NCBI GenBank assembly: GCA_945868805.1
Contig: CAMBMO010000004.1
Location: 1 to 64,000, forward strand
Origin: Singulisphaera sp. GP187
Lineage (GTDB): Bacteria > Planctomycetota > Phycisphaerae > Phycisphaerales > SM1A02
Direction: 5' to 3'
Length of the DNA: 64,000 nt
The position numbers and the translations under genes were made by a program. The notes beneath the pieces are model-generated. The model did no database searches and was not told the origin of the DNA. It worked only from the letters and a program-made list of their open reading frames with translations. Positions 46,901 to 54,008 of this stretch are shown one piece after another (the first letter of the stretch is position 1; each line of letters opens with the position of its first letter).

Positions 46901-47203
46901 TTCAACAAGATCGTGATTTCGGGTGCCTTCGTCGCGATTGACAACTTATCGTTCGACCTCGGGTTGACGATCGCCGAATGCCTCGCCGACGTGGCTGGTG
47001 GCGTTCCAGAAGGCGGACTCCCCACAGCGGACGGACGAGTTGGTGCGGAAGACCTCGTCCTCATCCTCGGCCTCTTCGGTGCTGATTCGAGCGACCCTCT
47101 GGGTGCCATCGCTGACGTGAATGACGATGACTCGGTCGATGCACTCGACCTCTTGGAAGTCCTCTCGAATTGGGGAGCCTGCCCCGGCGGAGCAGGGGGC
47201 TGA
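43913..47203 (+). CDS. Exported metzincin-type metalloprotease with Ca-binding and dockerin-like repeats
   Basis: 1096 residues. Signal peptide about 1-22; a Gly/Leu-rich linker with a triple GLGLS repeat near 78-92; then a zinc protease domain. The metzincin signature HELGHNLGCHHD has His518, Glu519, His522, Gly525 and His528, and the Met-turn VMAY places Met556, so this protease looks active. From about 680 to 765 acidic, Cys-containing repeats of the DCNxNxIPDxC type occur, thrombospondin-3-like calcium-binding units. A beta-rich domain (about 775-1030) follows, then a dockerin-like pair (DGRVGAEDLVLIL and DVNDDDSVDALDLLEVL) at about 1040-1085 ending WGACPGG. Such C-termini are frequent in planctomycete exported proteins. 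Substrate unknown; reprolysin/M12-like assignment rests on the motif. Confidence 0.87.
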   Translation: MKLKNFQYSAIAFACTTLSALAITNGGTDKHVVSINTASGAAKSNESSTGSTRPSTPNAVPVARVLPAPGVGRPDLAGLGLSGLGLSGLGLSGMGSPNLTANSIRELKIGDEFLVPTPDGGALDFVVDRKGWTGVDEKQIYLRGGDTGQSLYGIISQIGSNLTGYFLRRDGSAYALTPAELGQNTLGRYKLTLRPDYGKFECGVGRVLPGLPGVAGMSDMTNLNGSRQQQNEGGIAGAPITPCAPEVGPFGLPPGLVKESGLIIDVLIVFSVDANELLLAAGTTPYDQAVLTVAQANLSMLNSTNQPATDFDGQDVNNNLNTICGYGAYPEPGTVTNPVTVPPPAPQPPFSCADGQSPAAHEALPGVTPAETEVCMPRLRLVGALVADGFFGEEEPFVSTGFAVDLGRLSTPGDGYLDYVLDWRDALGADEVALVGTGYGSDSGFVGLASVMQDANSNAQALAGLTLPANPHPIVDALIVPAVGGILGPSTVSTLQAFSESPFCLLDITVLGDTVYAHELGHNLGCHHDHDNAGPPGGVLFPDSFGFGDADFRTVMAYPNGTNVRLPGFSNPEKLWRDYGAPQDADEEAGDEFDFECTQVDQTDGSDAEYIDETGVQDPASAAPAAVVPCAIASDDFPNDSAAMVVVSDSQIEDQADEKANNARSISQVKFDFAKFRCSIYPVVDCNDNEIDDFIEAVDGIAEDCDADGIPDDCQVAIEDPGIPSPIDCNQNQIPDRCDIANGDSPDVNVNGIPDECEDQTLLFRENFENIPFGTCDGALPIARISPLALAELRRLDPTFPEYFATIESSDQNGDTLDGGFIYTDHIPSLFQYGLGRNGSYAEWGGILGQGFAMAFGTRGYAQRLVFNSLTGDFPSANSVTGESGVTTILLARNSKESRFYINACDFDEYFDTEELYPGTFPALINFPFLQANVVTVQAFFVDPGTGAETLKFVQSYDLRPFQTPTYPTGFPTSVIDGGPVRIAQPFGQDPDPDFAFNKIVISGAFVAIDNLSFDLGLTIAECLADVAGGVPEGGLPTADGRVGAEDLVLILGLFGADSSDPLGAIADVNDDDSVDALDLLEVLSNWGACPGGAGG
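44143..44187. repeat. In-frame 15-bp tandem repeat, three copies
   Basis: The unit tgggcttggtctctc occurs at 44143, 44158 and (one mismatch) 44173. It encodes GLGLS repeats in the linker between signal peptide and protease domain of the metzincin. Being a multiple of three, copy-number change keeps the frame. Confidence 0.92.
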
Positions 47204-47282
47204 TCGAAGCTGACAATCTTTTCGTAACACCCAACGCAAAACCTAACTACTCAGACCCGAAGCAAAGACAAGAACCACAACC

Positions 47283-49133
47283 ATGATGACCCCAATTCTT
47301 TTTGCAGTCGAACTCATGCTCGTCCAGCAATTTGGTGACGAAAACCCAGTGATGAGTGCCAGACAGGATGCGGTCCTTGTCGTGCATGAGAAAACGGCTC
47401 GTGGCGCGACCGAACAGGTCTCGGTCTCGATCCCGTCATCGGAAATCGGATTTCCTCCGGTGAGTTTGACAGAGCTCCGATCGATGGTGCAATCGGTATC
47501 GGATGTTGTGCAGTCACCTGTGATGAGTTTTGAGATCGATCGGACGATCGGGGGACACCCCAAGGGCAAGGGCGACAATGAAGGTGGCGACGAGGGCGGG
47601 ATCGCTGGAGTCGGAGTGCCATTCGACCTGCAGTTCGTTGTGACGACGGGCTCGATCGTCCCACCGGCACAGATGGTGCAATTCACAAATGCAGTCGAGG
47701 ACGTCGAGGCGTACATCGAGTCACATGTACTGACGAAGGATGTCGTCCTGCGAATCATGCTGGCCTATGTTGCGCTTCCTTCCGGCCGATTGGGAGTGAC
47801 GACCGCGAGGTACTCCGTTGAGAAGTTCGGAGACGTCGCCGCGGGTTTTGAAGTCATCAATGTGACTGGCGATGCGTTCGTGTTGCCTGAGAACGAGATC
47901 AACCCAGTTCCATTGCGTGCAAGCATCCCGGTTCGCTATAGCGGTGTTTCGACATCTGCGACTCCCGAGAACAGAATCTATGTGGTTCGTCCACTGAAAT
48001 TGGCGCTCGGCTTGCCCGATCCCGCGGGCGTCGGAATTCCGCTCGACGATGGGCTTATCACCCTGAGCTCGGCAATCCAGTGGGACTTCGACCCATCGAA
48101 CGGCCTGCAATTCGGTCAGAGCTTGCTCTACTCCTTTCAAGACCACTTGATCCGCGAGCTTTGTCAGGCGATGGGATTCGTGGCAGGAGCGGATTTTCTC
48201 GTGCGCGATTGCACAGTCATGGACCTTTTTCGCTTTCAGCAAGATGTCATCTTGGAGGACTATCTCGTCAACAACCCAGCGAATGTCTTTGGAGGGGATC
48301 CCGCAGTCACCTGCGCGCAGTTCTCGACCTATTACGAAGGCGTGATTTTCGCCGGTCAGAACTTCAGCGGTGCGCTCCCGGGTTGGGCTCTTGATTACAA
48401 CCCAGGATTGAACAAGACGCTTGTTTCAGACGCTGCGGCATTTGGAATAACGACCGGTCAGATGTTGACTGCCGCCGGCGCTGACACGCCGAACGCGACT
48501 TCGTTTCTCGCGAGCCAATTTCACGGCATCCTCAGTGGCGGAAACAAAAACGCATTTGATGATTCTGAACTCGTTGCTCCGCTTGTGATCCCTATGGCTC
48601 AGCGGACTTTCGCGTATCCCGATGGTGCGGCGCAGACAATCGTGACCGCCGGCGCAGGTGCTGGCAAGTGCGTCGTCGTGGACTTCCGCGGGAGGATCCC
48701 CGCTGCCGGCGCGAATCCACAGATCAACAATGACTTCCTCGGGGCAATGCCGAGAACGGTTGCGCGAAACAGTGTCGCCAACAAGTCGATCTTGAACTTC
48801 GTGAGTAACACCTTCGGAGTCGACTTCGACTTCGAAATGGAAATGTACGACGGCTCGCCCGTTCGAGGCGCCTTCGTGAAGCAAGATGAACTTGCTGACC
48901 TTGGAACCCGCTGCCTCATGGGGAAGTCCATTGGCAAGGGGAACACTTTTTACACGAGAGAGATTTGCTCTTACACGCTCTCTCCAAACAATCGGGTGCC
49001 ACTTGGCACACTTGCCGATTTCTTGACGCGGCGCGAGTGGCTCGCTCTCGACGCAATGGGTTGGAATGTCGACATGTCGATTCTCGACGACACCGACGAG
49101 GGTGATACCGAAGTCGACCTCGACTGCCCATAA
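47283..49133 (+). CDS. Zincin-like protein with degenerate HExxH (predicted inactive)
   Basis: 616 residues; an N-terminal hydrophobic stretch (about 3-15) may be a signal peptide. A central region resembles the planctomycete zincin family in which a zinc helix H-E-x-G-H-x-L-G-F is followed by a MDLFRF-like motif. Here the helix reads RELCQAMGF (291-299): Glu292 remains, but the two zinc histidines are Arg291 and Gln295. The downstream VMDLFRF is conserved. The C-terminal half has the expected layout, ending with a REWLALDAMGWNV segment typical of such proteins. The DNA is uninterrupted, so this is a coding change and not a frameshift. Likely a non-catalytic homologue with a binding role (inference). 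Family identity is from memory of motifs; moderate confidence. Confidence 0.7.
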   Translation: MMTPILFAVELMLVQQFGDENPVMSARQDAVLVVHEKTARGATEQVSVSIPSSEIGFPPVSLTELRSMVQSVSDVVQSPVMSFEIDRTIGGHPKGKGDNEGGDEGGIAGVGVPFDLQFVVTTGSIVPPAQMVQFTNAVEDVEAYIESHVLTKDVVLRIMLAYVALPSGRLGVTTARYSVEKFGDVAAGFEVINVTGDAFVLPENEINPVPLRASIPVRYSGVSTSATPENRIYVVRPLKLALGLPDPAGVGIPLDDGLITLSSAIQWDFDPSNGLQFGQSLLYSFQDHLIRELCQAMGFVAGADFLVRDCTVMDLFRFQQDVILEDYLVNNPANVFGGDPAVTCAQFSTYYEGVIFAGQNFSGALPGWALDYNPGLNKTLVSDAAAFGITTGQMLTAAGADTPNATSFLASQFHGILSGGNKNAFDDSELVAPLVIPMAQRTFAYPDGAAQTIVTAGAGAGKCVVVDFRGRIPAAGANPQINNDFLGAMPRTVARNSVANKSILNFVSNTFGVDFDFEMEMYDGSPVRGAFVKQDELADLGTRCLMGKSIGKGNTFYTREICSYTLSPNNRVPLGTLADFLTRREWLALDAMGWNVDMSILDDTDEGDTEVDLDCP

Positions 49134-49183
49134 CTGAATTATTTGCATTCGATTGGTACCCGTCGAGGCCAAACAGGGTCTCG

Positions 49184-49231
49184 AAACTCGGCCTCGAATC
49201 CCTGAACTGGGGTTTGCGACCGAGTTTTTTT
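49184..49231 (+). terminator. Intrinsic terminator after the zincin-like gene
   Basis: AAACTCGG (49184-49191) pairs with CCGAGTTT (49220-49227). Inside, AATCCC (49197-49202) pairs with GGGGTT (49209-49214) around TGAACT. The outer stem runs straight into a T-tract (49225-49231). It lies about 50 bases after the stop at 49133 and ends the block of large exported proteins. The rest of the 158-bp gap to the next gene holds nothing recognisable. Confidence 0.7.
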
Positions 49232-49291
49232 CTTGGCGCGGTCTGAAACTCCCCGCCCCGATTGCCATTCCTGCGATAGGTTTGCAAGTTG

Positions 49292-50005
49292 ATGCATCGC
49301 GTGGAGCATTTCCCAACTCAGGAATCACGGTGGTTTTCACCACTCCTTCAACGACACGCAATTCCGCACTGGTTTTCTCGAAACAATCCCCCGCCACCTG
49401 AATTGATCGCAATTCGCCTTGCCGAAGAACCTGCGCGCCCAGCGCGGGCTCGACAGGTGCATGGATCCCGCTGGGTGCATGGCCGTGATTGCCTCGGTGG
49501 TGTTTTGCCAGATGCAGATTCCATCATCACCGACGATCCGCTCCTCGTCCCCATTGTCTCGACTGCGGACTGCGCGCCGATTCTCATCGCATGTACGGCG
49601 ACAAATACTTGTGCCGCGATTCACGCCGGTTGGCGCGGAATTGCCCTGGACATTCTCGGCGAGACGGTTCGTGCACTGGTCGAAGAATTCGGCGCGGATC
49701 CGATATCGATGATTGCGGCGATAGGTCCTTGTGCGAGTGCCTCCCGGTACGAAGTCGGAAGAGACGTCATCGAGGCTTTTCGCGAACGCGGGCTCGAGCA
49801 AGCACTCCACTTCTCGCCGCTCCCAGGAAAGGCGTATGCCGATTGCGCTGGCGCCGCACGAATTTTGCTTCAACGGTGTGGGATTGGCCCCGAATCGATC
49901 GAATGCGACCCACCCTGCACGATCACTGACACGAGTTTCAGTAGCCATCGGCGTGAACCACTCAACAAGGCACGGATGTTCTCGGCAATTGCGATCCCGA
50001 AGTAA
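49292..50005 (+). CDS. pgeF: PgeF/YfiH-family purine nucleoside phosphorylase (laccase-domain) protein
   Basis: 237 residues, about the family length. The zinc ligands are in place: His57 in QVHGSRW, Cys94 in TADCAPILI and His111 in HAGWRG, followed by the conserved GPCASASRYEVG. Members of this cytosolic family act on purine nucleosides (adenosine, inosine, methylthioadenosine) or remove mis-incorporated peptidoglycan residues; older names are polyphenol oxidase or laccase domain protein. Which activity applies is not visible. The ATG at 49292 gives a family-like N-terminus, but a GTG at 49301 is a plausible alternative because no strong ribosome binding site is present. Upstream is the terminator at 49184. 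Confidence 0.85.
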   Translation: MHRVEHFPTQESRWFSPLLQRHAIPHWFSRNNPPPPELIAIRLAEEPARPARARQVHGSRWVHGRDCLGGVLPDADSIITDDPLLVPIVSTADCAPILIACTATNTCAAIHAGWRGIALDILGETVRALVEEFGADPISMIAAIGPCASASRYEVGRDVIEAFRERGLEQALHFSPLPGKAYADCAGAARILLQRCGIGPESIECDPPCTITDTSFSSHRREPLNKARMFSAIAIPK

Positions 50006-50074
50006 CCAGCAAGGGCGACCACGGATCTCGAACCCAAACAGACCCTTGGAACGATGAAATCTTGCGACGATCGA

Positions 50075-50084
50075 TTGCTACACT
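50075..50084 (+). promoter_or_regulatory. Candidate extended -10 element of the tRNA-Ser gene
   Basis: TTGCTACACT, ten bases before the 5' end of the tRNA, the spacing expected for a -10 box of a tRNA promoter. No strong -35 is seen. It is nearly identical to the -10 contexts upstream of rplK and rpoB. Confidence 0.5.
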
Positions 50085-50094
50085 CCGAGTCCTT

Positions 50095-50185
50095 GGACAG
50101 ATGGCCGAGCGGTTGAAGGCGTCGGTTTGCTAAACCGATGTAGGGGCTTATACCCCTACCGCGGGTTCGAATCCCGCTCTGTCCG
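50095..50185 (+). tRNA. tRNA-Ser (anticodon GCT)
   Basis: A class II tRNA of 91 bases. The acceptor stem GGACAGA (50095-50101) pairs perfectly with TCTGTCC (50178-50184), with discriminator G50185. The anticodon arm is TCGGT-TTGCTAA-ACCGA (50122-50138) with anticodon GCT at 50129-50131, reading AGC/AGT serine codons. A long variable arm (TAGGGG paired with CCCCTA) identifies it as serine. The T-arm is GCGGG-TTCGAAT-CCCGC. CCA is not encoded (GTTTT follows). Confidence 0.97.
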
Positions 50186-50219
50186 TTTTGCGTTTCCGGG
50201 AGTGATTTGGGTCGCTTCC

Positions 50220-50888
50220 ATGGATGGCATGATTGAACAGCTTCCTCGGATCTTCACTGAACTCGATGGATTTCTTGCCGACATCGTGCAAGGAGCGGGC
50301 GGATGGACGTATGTCGTTCTTTTCCTGATCATCTTCTGCGAGACGGGACTTGTCGTCTTTCCGTTTCTCCCAGGTGACAGCTTGCTCTTCGCTCTCGGCG
50401 CACTCTGCGCTCGACGGATTGGACTCGACCCGTGGTTGTGTGGATCGGTGATCATGGTCGCAGCCATCACGGGGGACACCGTGAATTACCACATCGGAAA
50501 ATGGATCGGTCCGCGTGCATTCACCGGAAAGATTCCACTGCTTCGGGTGTCACACCTTGAGAGAACCAAGTTGTTTTTTGAAGCTCACGGACCAAAGGCA
50601 GTTGTGCTCGCCCGATTCGTACCGATCGTCCGGACATTTGCCCCGTTCTTCGCTGGTGTCGGCGTGATGAGATTCCGCACGTTCATGTTCTATTGCGTGA
50701 CTGGCGGACTCCTGTGGGTCGTGTCGCTCCTCGGAGCGGGGTTCCTCTTCGGTGAAGTCCCGTTTGTGAAGCGCAACTTCGAGTTTGTCGTCCTTGGTGT
50801 CGTCGTCGTGTCGATCGCTCCTGTGGCATGGGAATGGTGGCGAATTCGCCGAAAGCACCGCAGAGTCGATAAGATCGCGAACCCATGA
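50220..50888 (+). CDS. DedA-family inner-membrane protein
   Basis: 222 residues from the ATG at 50220. The open frame extends back through the tRNA-Ser gene to 50127 and that part is rejected. DedA signatures are FCETGLVVFPFLPGDSLLF (Glu41, the acidic residue important in the family, and GDS 52-54) and ARFVPIVRTFAPFFAG (131-146) with the two functional Arg residues. At least four membrane helices are visible. DedA proteins are linked to undecaprenyl-phosphate or phospholipid scrambling and to membrane homeostasis. Its stop overlaps the sucC start by 4 bp, so the two are coupled although functionally unrelated. Confidence 0.9.
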   Translation: MDGMIEQLPRIFTELDGFLADIVQGAGGWTYVVLFLIIFCETGLVVFPFLPGDSLLFALGALCARRIGLDPWLCGSVIMVAAITGDTVNYHIGKWIGPRAFTGKIPLLRVSHLERTKLFFEAHGPKAVVLARFVPIVRTFAPFFAGVGVMRFRTFMFYCVTGGLLWVVSLLGAGFLFGEVPFVKRNFEFVVLGVVVVSIAPVAWEWWRIRRKHRRVDKIANP

Positions 50889-52090
50889 AAATTCACGAAT
50901 TTCAGGCCCGCCAATTGCTCGCGACAGCCGGTATTGCAGTCCCACCCGGCACGATGGTCACGAGCGTGGAAGAGGCGCACACCGCTGCACGATCGCTCTT
51001 CTCTCTCGGTTCAACCCAAGTGGTGGTCAAGGCGCAGGTGCACGCAGGCGGTCGTGGCAAGGCGGGATTCGTGCGTGTCGTGAATTCGATTGACGAGGCG
51101 GTCGCGGCCTCAAACTTCATGCTTGGGAATCGCATGATCACCCCCCAAACTCCACCGGAAGGTCTTGTTGTGGGGCGACTGCTCGTTGCGGATGCAGTCG
51201 CGATCGCACATGAGTACTACATCGCAGTCTTGGTCGACCGCGCCCAAAGGACCAATACGCTCATCGCCAGCACCGAAGGCGGTGTGGAGATCGAAGCCGT
51301 GGCAGAGTCGCGCCCCGATGCGATTATTCGAGTTCCCCTCGATCCGATTCTTGGACTGCAACCGTTTCAGGCCCGATCCGTTGCACTCGCGCTTGGTTTC
51401 AAAGGCAAGGCGATCGCACAGGCGGTCAGCATGGTCACGAAGCTCTGCGCGTTGCAGCGCTCGAGCGACGCGAGTCTTGTCGAAGTGAATCCTCTCGTTC
51501 TCACGCCGCCAACCGCGACACACCCAGATGGTCAGGTGATGGCGATCGACGCCAAATTCGCCTTCGACGACAACGCGCTCTTTCGGCACGCGGACATTGA
51601 GGCAATGCATGATCCCGCAGAAGAAAACCCGGCGGAATTGCGCGCTCAAGCGTTTGGGCTTTCCTATGTCGCACTCGACGGCAACATTGGATGCCTCGTG
51701 AACGGTGCGGGATTGGCCATGAGCACCATGGACATCATCAAACTGCACGGAGGGGAGCCCGCTAACTTCCTCGATGTCGGCGGAAGTGCCACTGAAGAGG
51801 CTGTCACAGAGGCGTTTCGAATCATTCTGAGCGATGGCCGAGTGCAAGGGGTTCTCGTGAACATCTTTGGCGGAATCATGCAGTGTGATCGGATCGCTCG
51901 CGCGATCGTCGGCGCGGCGCAGACCATCGGATTCCGCGTGCCACTCGTCGTGCGCCTCGAAGGGACAAATGTCGAGGAAGCGCGCCGGATTCTCGATGCG
52001 GCGCGCGTCAACATTCCGACGATGCAGAGCGCGACGGATCTTGACGATGCCGCGGCGAAAATCGTCTCGAGCGTGTGTGCGAATGCCTGA
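50885..52090 (+). CDS. sucC: Succinate--CoA ligase beta subunit (SucC-like), no sucD beside it
   Basis: 401 residues. It begins with the family [12 protein letters not shown] and shows the ATP-grasp features [15 protein letters not shown] (about 46-60), [26 protein letters not shown] and the C-terminal ligase-CoA region [31 protein letters not shown] (about 258-288, given only as location) with [10 protein letters not shown]. The enzyme makes ATP or GTP from succinyl-CoA in the TCA cycle. The alpha subunit gene sucD, which normally follows directly, is absent; a HAD phosphatase gene is next. Either sucD is elsewhere or this beta subunit has another partner. Confidence 0.93.
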   Translation: MKIHEFQARQLLATAGIAVPPGTMVTSVEEAHTAARSLFSLGSTQVVVKAQVHAGGRGKAGFVRVVNSIDEAVAASNFMLGNRMITPQTPPEGLVVGRLLVADAVAIAHEYYIAVLVDRAQRTNTLIASTEGGVEIEAVAESRPDAIIRVPLDPILGLQPFQARSVALALGFKGKAIAQAVSMVTKLCALQRSSDASLVEVNPLVLTPPTATHPDGQVMAIDAKFAFDDNALFRHADIEAMHDPAEENPAELRAQAFGLSYVALDGNIGCLVNGAGLAMSTMDIIKLHGGEPANFLDVGGSATEEAVTEAFRIILSDGRVQGVLVNIFGGIMQCDRIARAIVGAAQTIGFRVPLVVRLEGTNVEEARRILDAARVNIPTMQSATDLDDAAAKIVSSVCANA

Positions 52091-52102
52091 GAGGGCGATG
52101 GC

Positions 52103-52789
52103 ATGCTGATTCTCTTCGACATCGATGGGACACTCCTGCGCACAGAGGGCGCGGGCATGACGGCGATGCTTTCGGCGGCTCGCGATCTTTATCCCGAGCA
52201 TTCATTCTCGTTCGATGGAATCTCGATCTCAGGCAGGCTTGATCGATTGATCTGGCGCGACTTGATGTCGAATGCCGGCGTGGAGCCAACGACTCACCGC
52301 CACGACGCATTTCGGCACGCATATGGAGAGCATTTGCGTCGCGGATTCGACGACACTTCACGGTCAATGGCACTCGGAGGCGCCATCGATTTGGTCCAGG
52401 CACTTTCGGACAATGACGACTACTCGATTGGCCTCTTGACCGGCAACTACGAACACCCGGGTCGATTGAAGGTCGCCCACGCCGGGTTTGATCTTGCCCA
52501 TTTCAAGTGCAACGCATGGGCAGACGACGGGGAGCACCGACGCGATCTGCCAATGGTGGCCATGGAACGCCACCGACTGGCACATGGAAAATCGATCGAC
52601 CCATCCCAGGTCGTCATCGTCGGTGACACGCCCCTCGACATCGACTGCGCCCATTTCAATGGATGCAATGTGATTGCGGTGGCAACGGGGCACCACCCGC
52701 TTGGCGAATTGGCCGGGCACGAACCGGATCTTCTGCTTCCGGGGCTCGAAGACTGGAAGGCAATCGTTTCGTGGATGAGCGGTCGGTAA
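52103..52789 (+). CDS. HAD-superfamily hydrolase (phosphoglycolate phosphatase-like)
   Basis: 228 residues. Motif I is FDIDGTLL (5-12) with nucleophile Asp6; motif II lies in GLLTGN; motif III Lys is in the following helix; motif IV is [10 protein letters not shown] helical cap between motif I and II places it in the beta-phosphoglucomutase/phosphoglycolate phosphatase group. The substrate cannot be read from the sequence. It starts 12 bp after sucC with GAGGGC upstream. Its stop codon lies inside an inverted repeat, GGTCGG (52781-52786) and CCGACC (52794-52799), that lacks a T-run. Confidence 0.88.
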   Translation: MLILFDIDGTLLRTEGAGMTAMLSAARDLYPEHSFSFDGISISGRLDRLIWRDLMSNAGVEPTTHRHDAFRHAYGEHLRRGFDDTSRSMALGGAIDLVQALSDNDDYSIGLLTGNYEHPGRLKVAHAGFDLAHFKCNAWADDGEHRRDLPMVAMERHRLAHGKSIDPSQVVIVGDTPLDIDCAHFNGCNVIAVATGHHPLGELAGHEPDLLLPGLEDWKAIVSWMSGR

Positions 52790-52825
52790 CTTTCCGACCA
52801 ACCGTTCGGGGATTACGCTTGGGGC

Positions 52826-53563
52826 ATGTCCGCCTTCGGTTCCCTCTGCAGTGACTTCTGCGTCAATCAGAAGATCGCCCTCAAACTGGACCTGCCAGAG
52901 TCGAGAGAGCCAACACTTGAACTCTTCGATCGATTGCGCCTGCAGTTACCTCGTCTCACCAAGGTGCGCAGGACCGAGCACGAGGTCGCACTCGAGTCAA
53001 TCGAAGGCGAAAGGGAATTCCTCTGGGTCGCGCTCCGCCAGACATCGATTCGAAGCGGTCATGTCAATGCGATTTCGACGAGTGACGCGTACAAGATTCA
53101 CCGAGCGGTTCTTGGGACCGCCCCGTGGTTTCTGTCGATCAGCCCGCTCGACATTGACCACATCGAGTTGATCTTCGGATTCGACATCGACACTGCGTCC
53201 CACCGCGATGGCATTGTCTACGAAGCTCTGCTTGCGAATAGTCCACTCGGATTGCTCCTCGACTGCGATCAGGATGAACCGATCGATGTGCAACCATTCG
53301 TCGGTATCGCGCTGACGCGGGGTCGCGAACTACAGGCCTCGTTTGAAGTGAAGACCCGACCGCAGATCGGGCGTACAAGTGGATCGCTCGGGGTAGACCC
53401 AATCAGCGTGTACTTGACGGTCCGTCGAACCGGTCCCCTCGCCTCGCTTGACGAACTTCCGACTATTTTTGCGACTCTCTGCGGACATGCAGAGCGACTC
53501 GCCGAGCAACGGGTGATTCCATACCTCGTCATGCCGATTCGGCAAGCCATCGGCGCAGAGTGA
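52826..53563 (+). CDS. Hypothetical protein
   Basis: A 245-residue soluble protein, acidic, without signal peptide or membrane helix. Visible patterns are two possibly related alpha/beta segments: about 65-120 (FLWVALRQTSIRSGHVN then PWFLSISPLDIDHIEL) and about 160-205 (VGIALTRGRELQASFEVKTRP). A short Cys pair near the N-terminus (LCSDFC) is not part of a known cluster. It follows the HAD gene by 36 bp and ends 26 bp from the convergent small gene. I do not recognise the family. Confidence 0.65.
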   Translation: MSAFGSLCSDFCVNQKIALKLDLPESREPTLELFDRLRLQLPRLTKVRRTEHEVALESIEGEREFLWVALRQTSIRSGHVNAISTSDAYKIHRAVLGTAPWFLSISPLDIDHIELIFGFDIDTASHRDGIVYEALLANSPLGLLLDCDQDEPIDVQPFVGIALTRGRELQASFEVKTRPQIGRTSGSLGVDPISVYLTVRRTGPLASLDELPTIFATLCGHAERLAEQRVIPYLVMPIRQAIGAE

Positions 53564-53589
53564 ACCGGCGTGAATTGGCTCCCAAGCGA

Positions 53590-53907
53590 TTAAGCGATTG
53601 AAACGAAACGCGCAATCGCCAAGACGTCCGGAATGATCTTCGGAGTCACTTTCAGTTGGAATTTCGCGCCGAGTTCCGCACCGACACAGCGCGTCGCTGC
53701 GATGCGAGCGGCCCACATACGTCCGCCACGCTGGTTCCAAGGAGTTGTACGCGTGCGCTCGCGGGCAACTCGAGTCAGGGTCCGTTGAACCGCAGGCTGA
53801 AGGCGCATCAACCGCTCAATCGTCTTGCGATGGCGGGCTTCCTTCGGAACCTTGATGACGGAAATAGTGACGGTCGTGCCAGCGGTAAGAGTTGCGGTTG
53901 CGGTCAT
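53590..53907 (-). CDS. Small basic orphan protein
   Basis: 105 residues from an ATG at 53907 with a near-perfect AGGAGAT ribosome binding site five bases upstream; the open frame to 54339 lies over the next gene and is rejected. The N-terminus is Thr/Val-rich and beta-like (TATLTAGTTVTISVIKVP). The centre is strongly basic (about 25-60, many Arg with ERLMRLQ and RERTRTTPWNQR), and the C-terminus is again beta-like (KFQLKVTPKIIPDV). Predicted charge is high and positive, compatible with nucleic acid or ribosome binding, but no known motif is present. Its neighbours are unrelated, so context gives no function. Confidence 0.7.
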   Translation of the reverse strand: MTATATLTAGTTVTISVIKVPKEARHRKTIERLMRLQPAVQRTLTRVARERTRTTPWNQRGGRMWAARIAATRCVGAELGAKFQLKVTPKIIPDVLAIARFVSIA

Positions 53908-54008
53908 AGTTGATCTCCTGCAGAGGGTTAGAAATGATACTGCCGCTGTGAATTCCACGCAACATGTGAAGCGAGGAGAAGGAACCCGTGGCCGACTGCT
54001 CTTGCCTC

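Noticed and set aside
50127-50219. N-terminal extension of dedA through the tRNA-Ser gene
   Set aside because: It reads through a perfect tRNA; the ATG at 50220 gives a normal DedA start.
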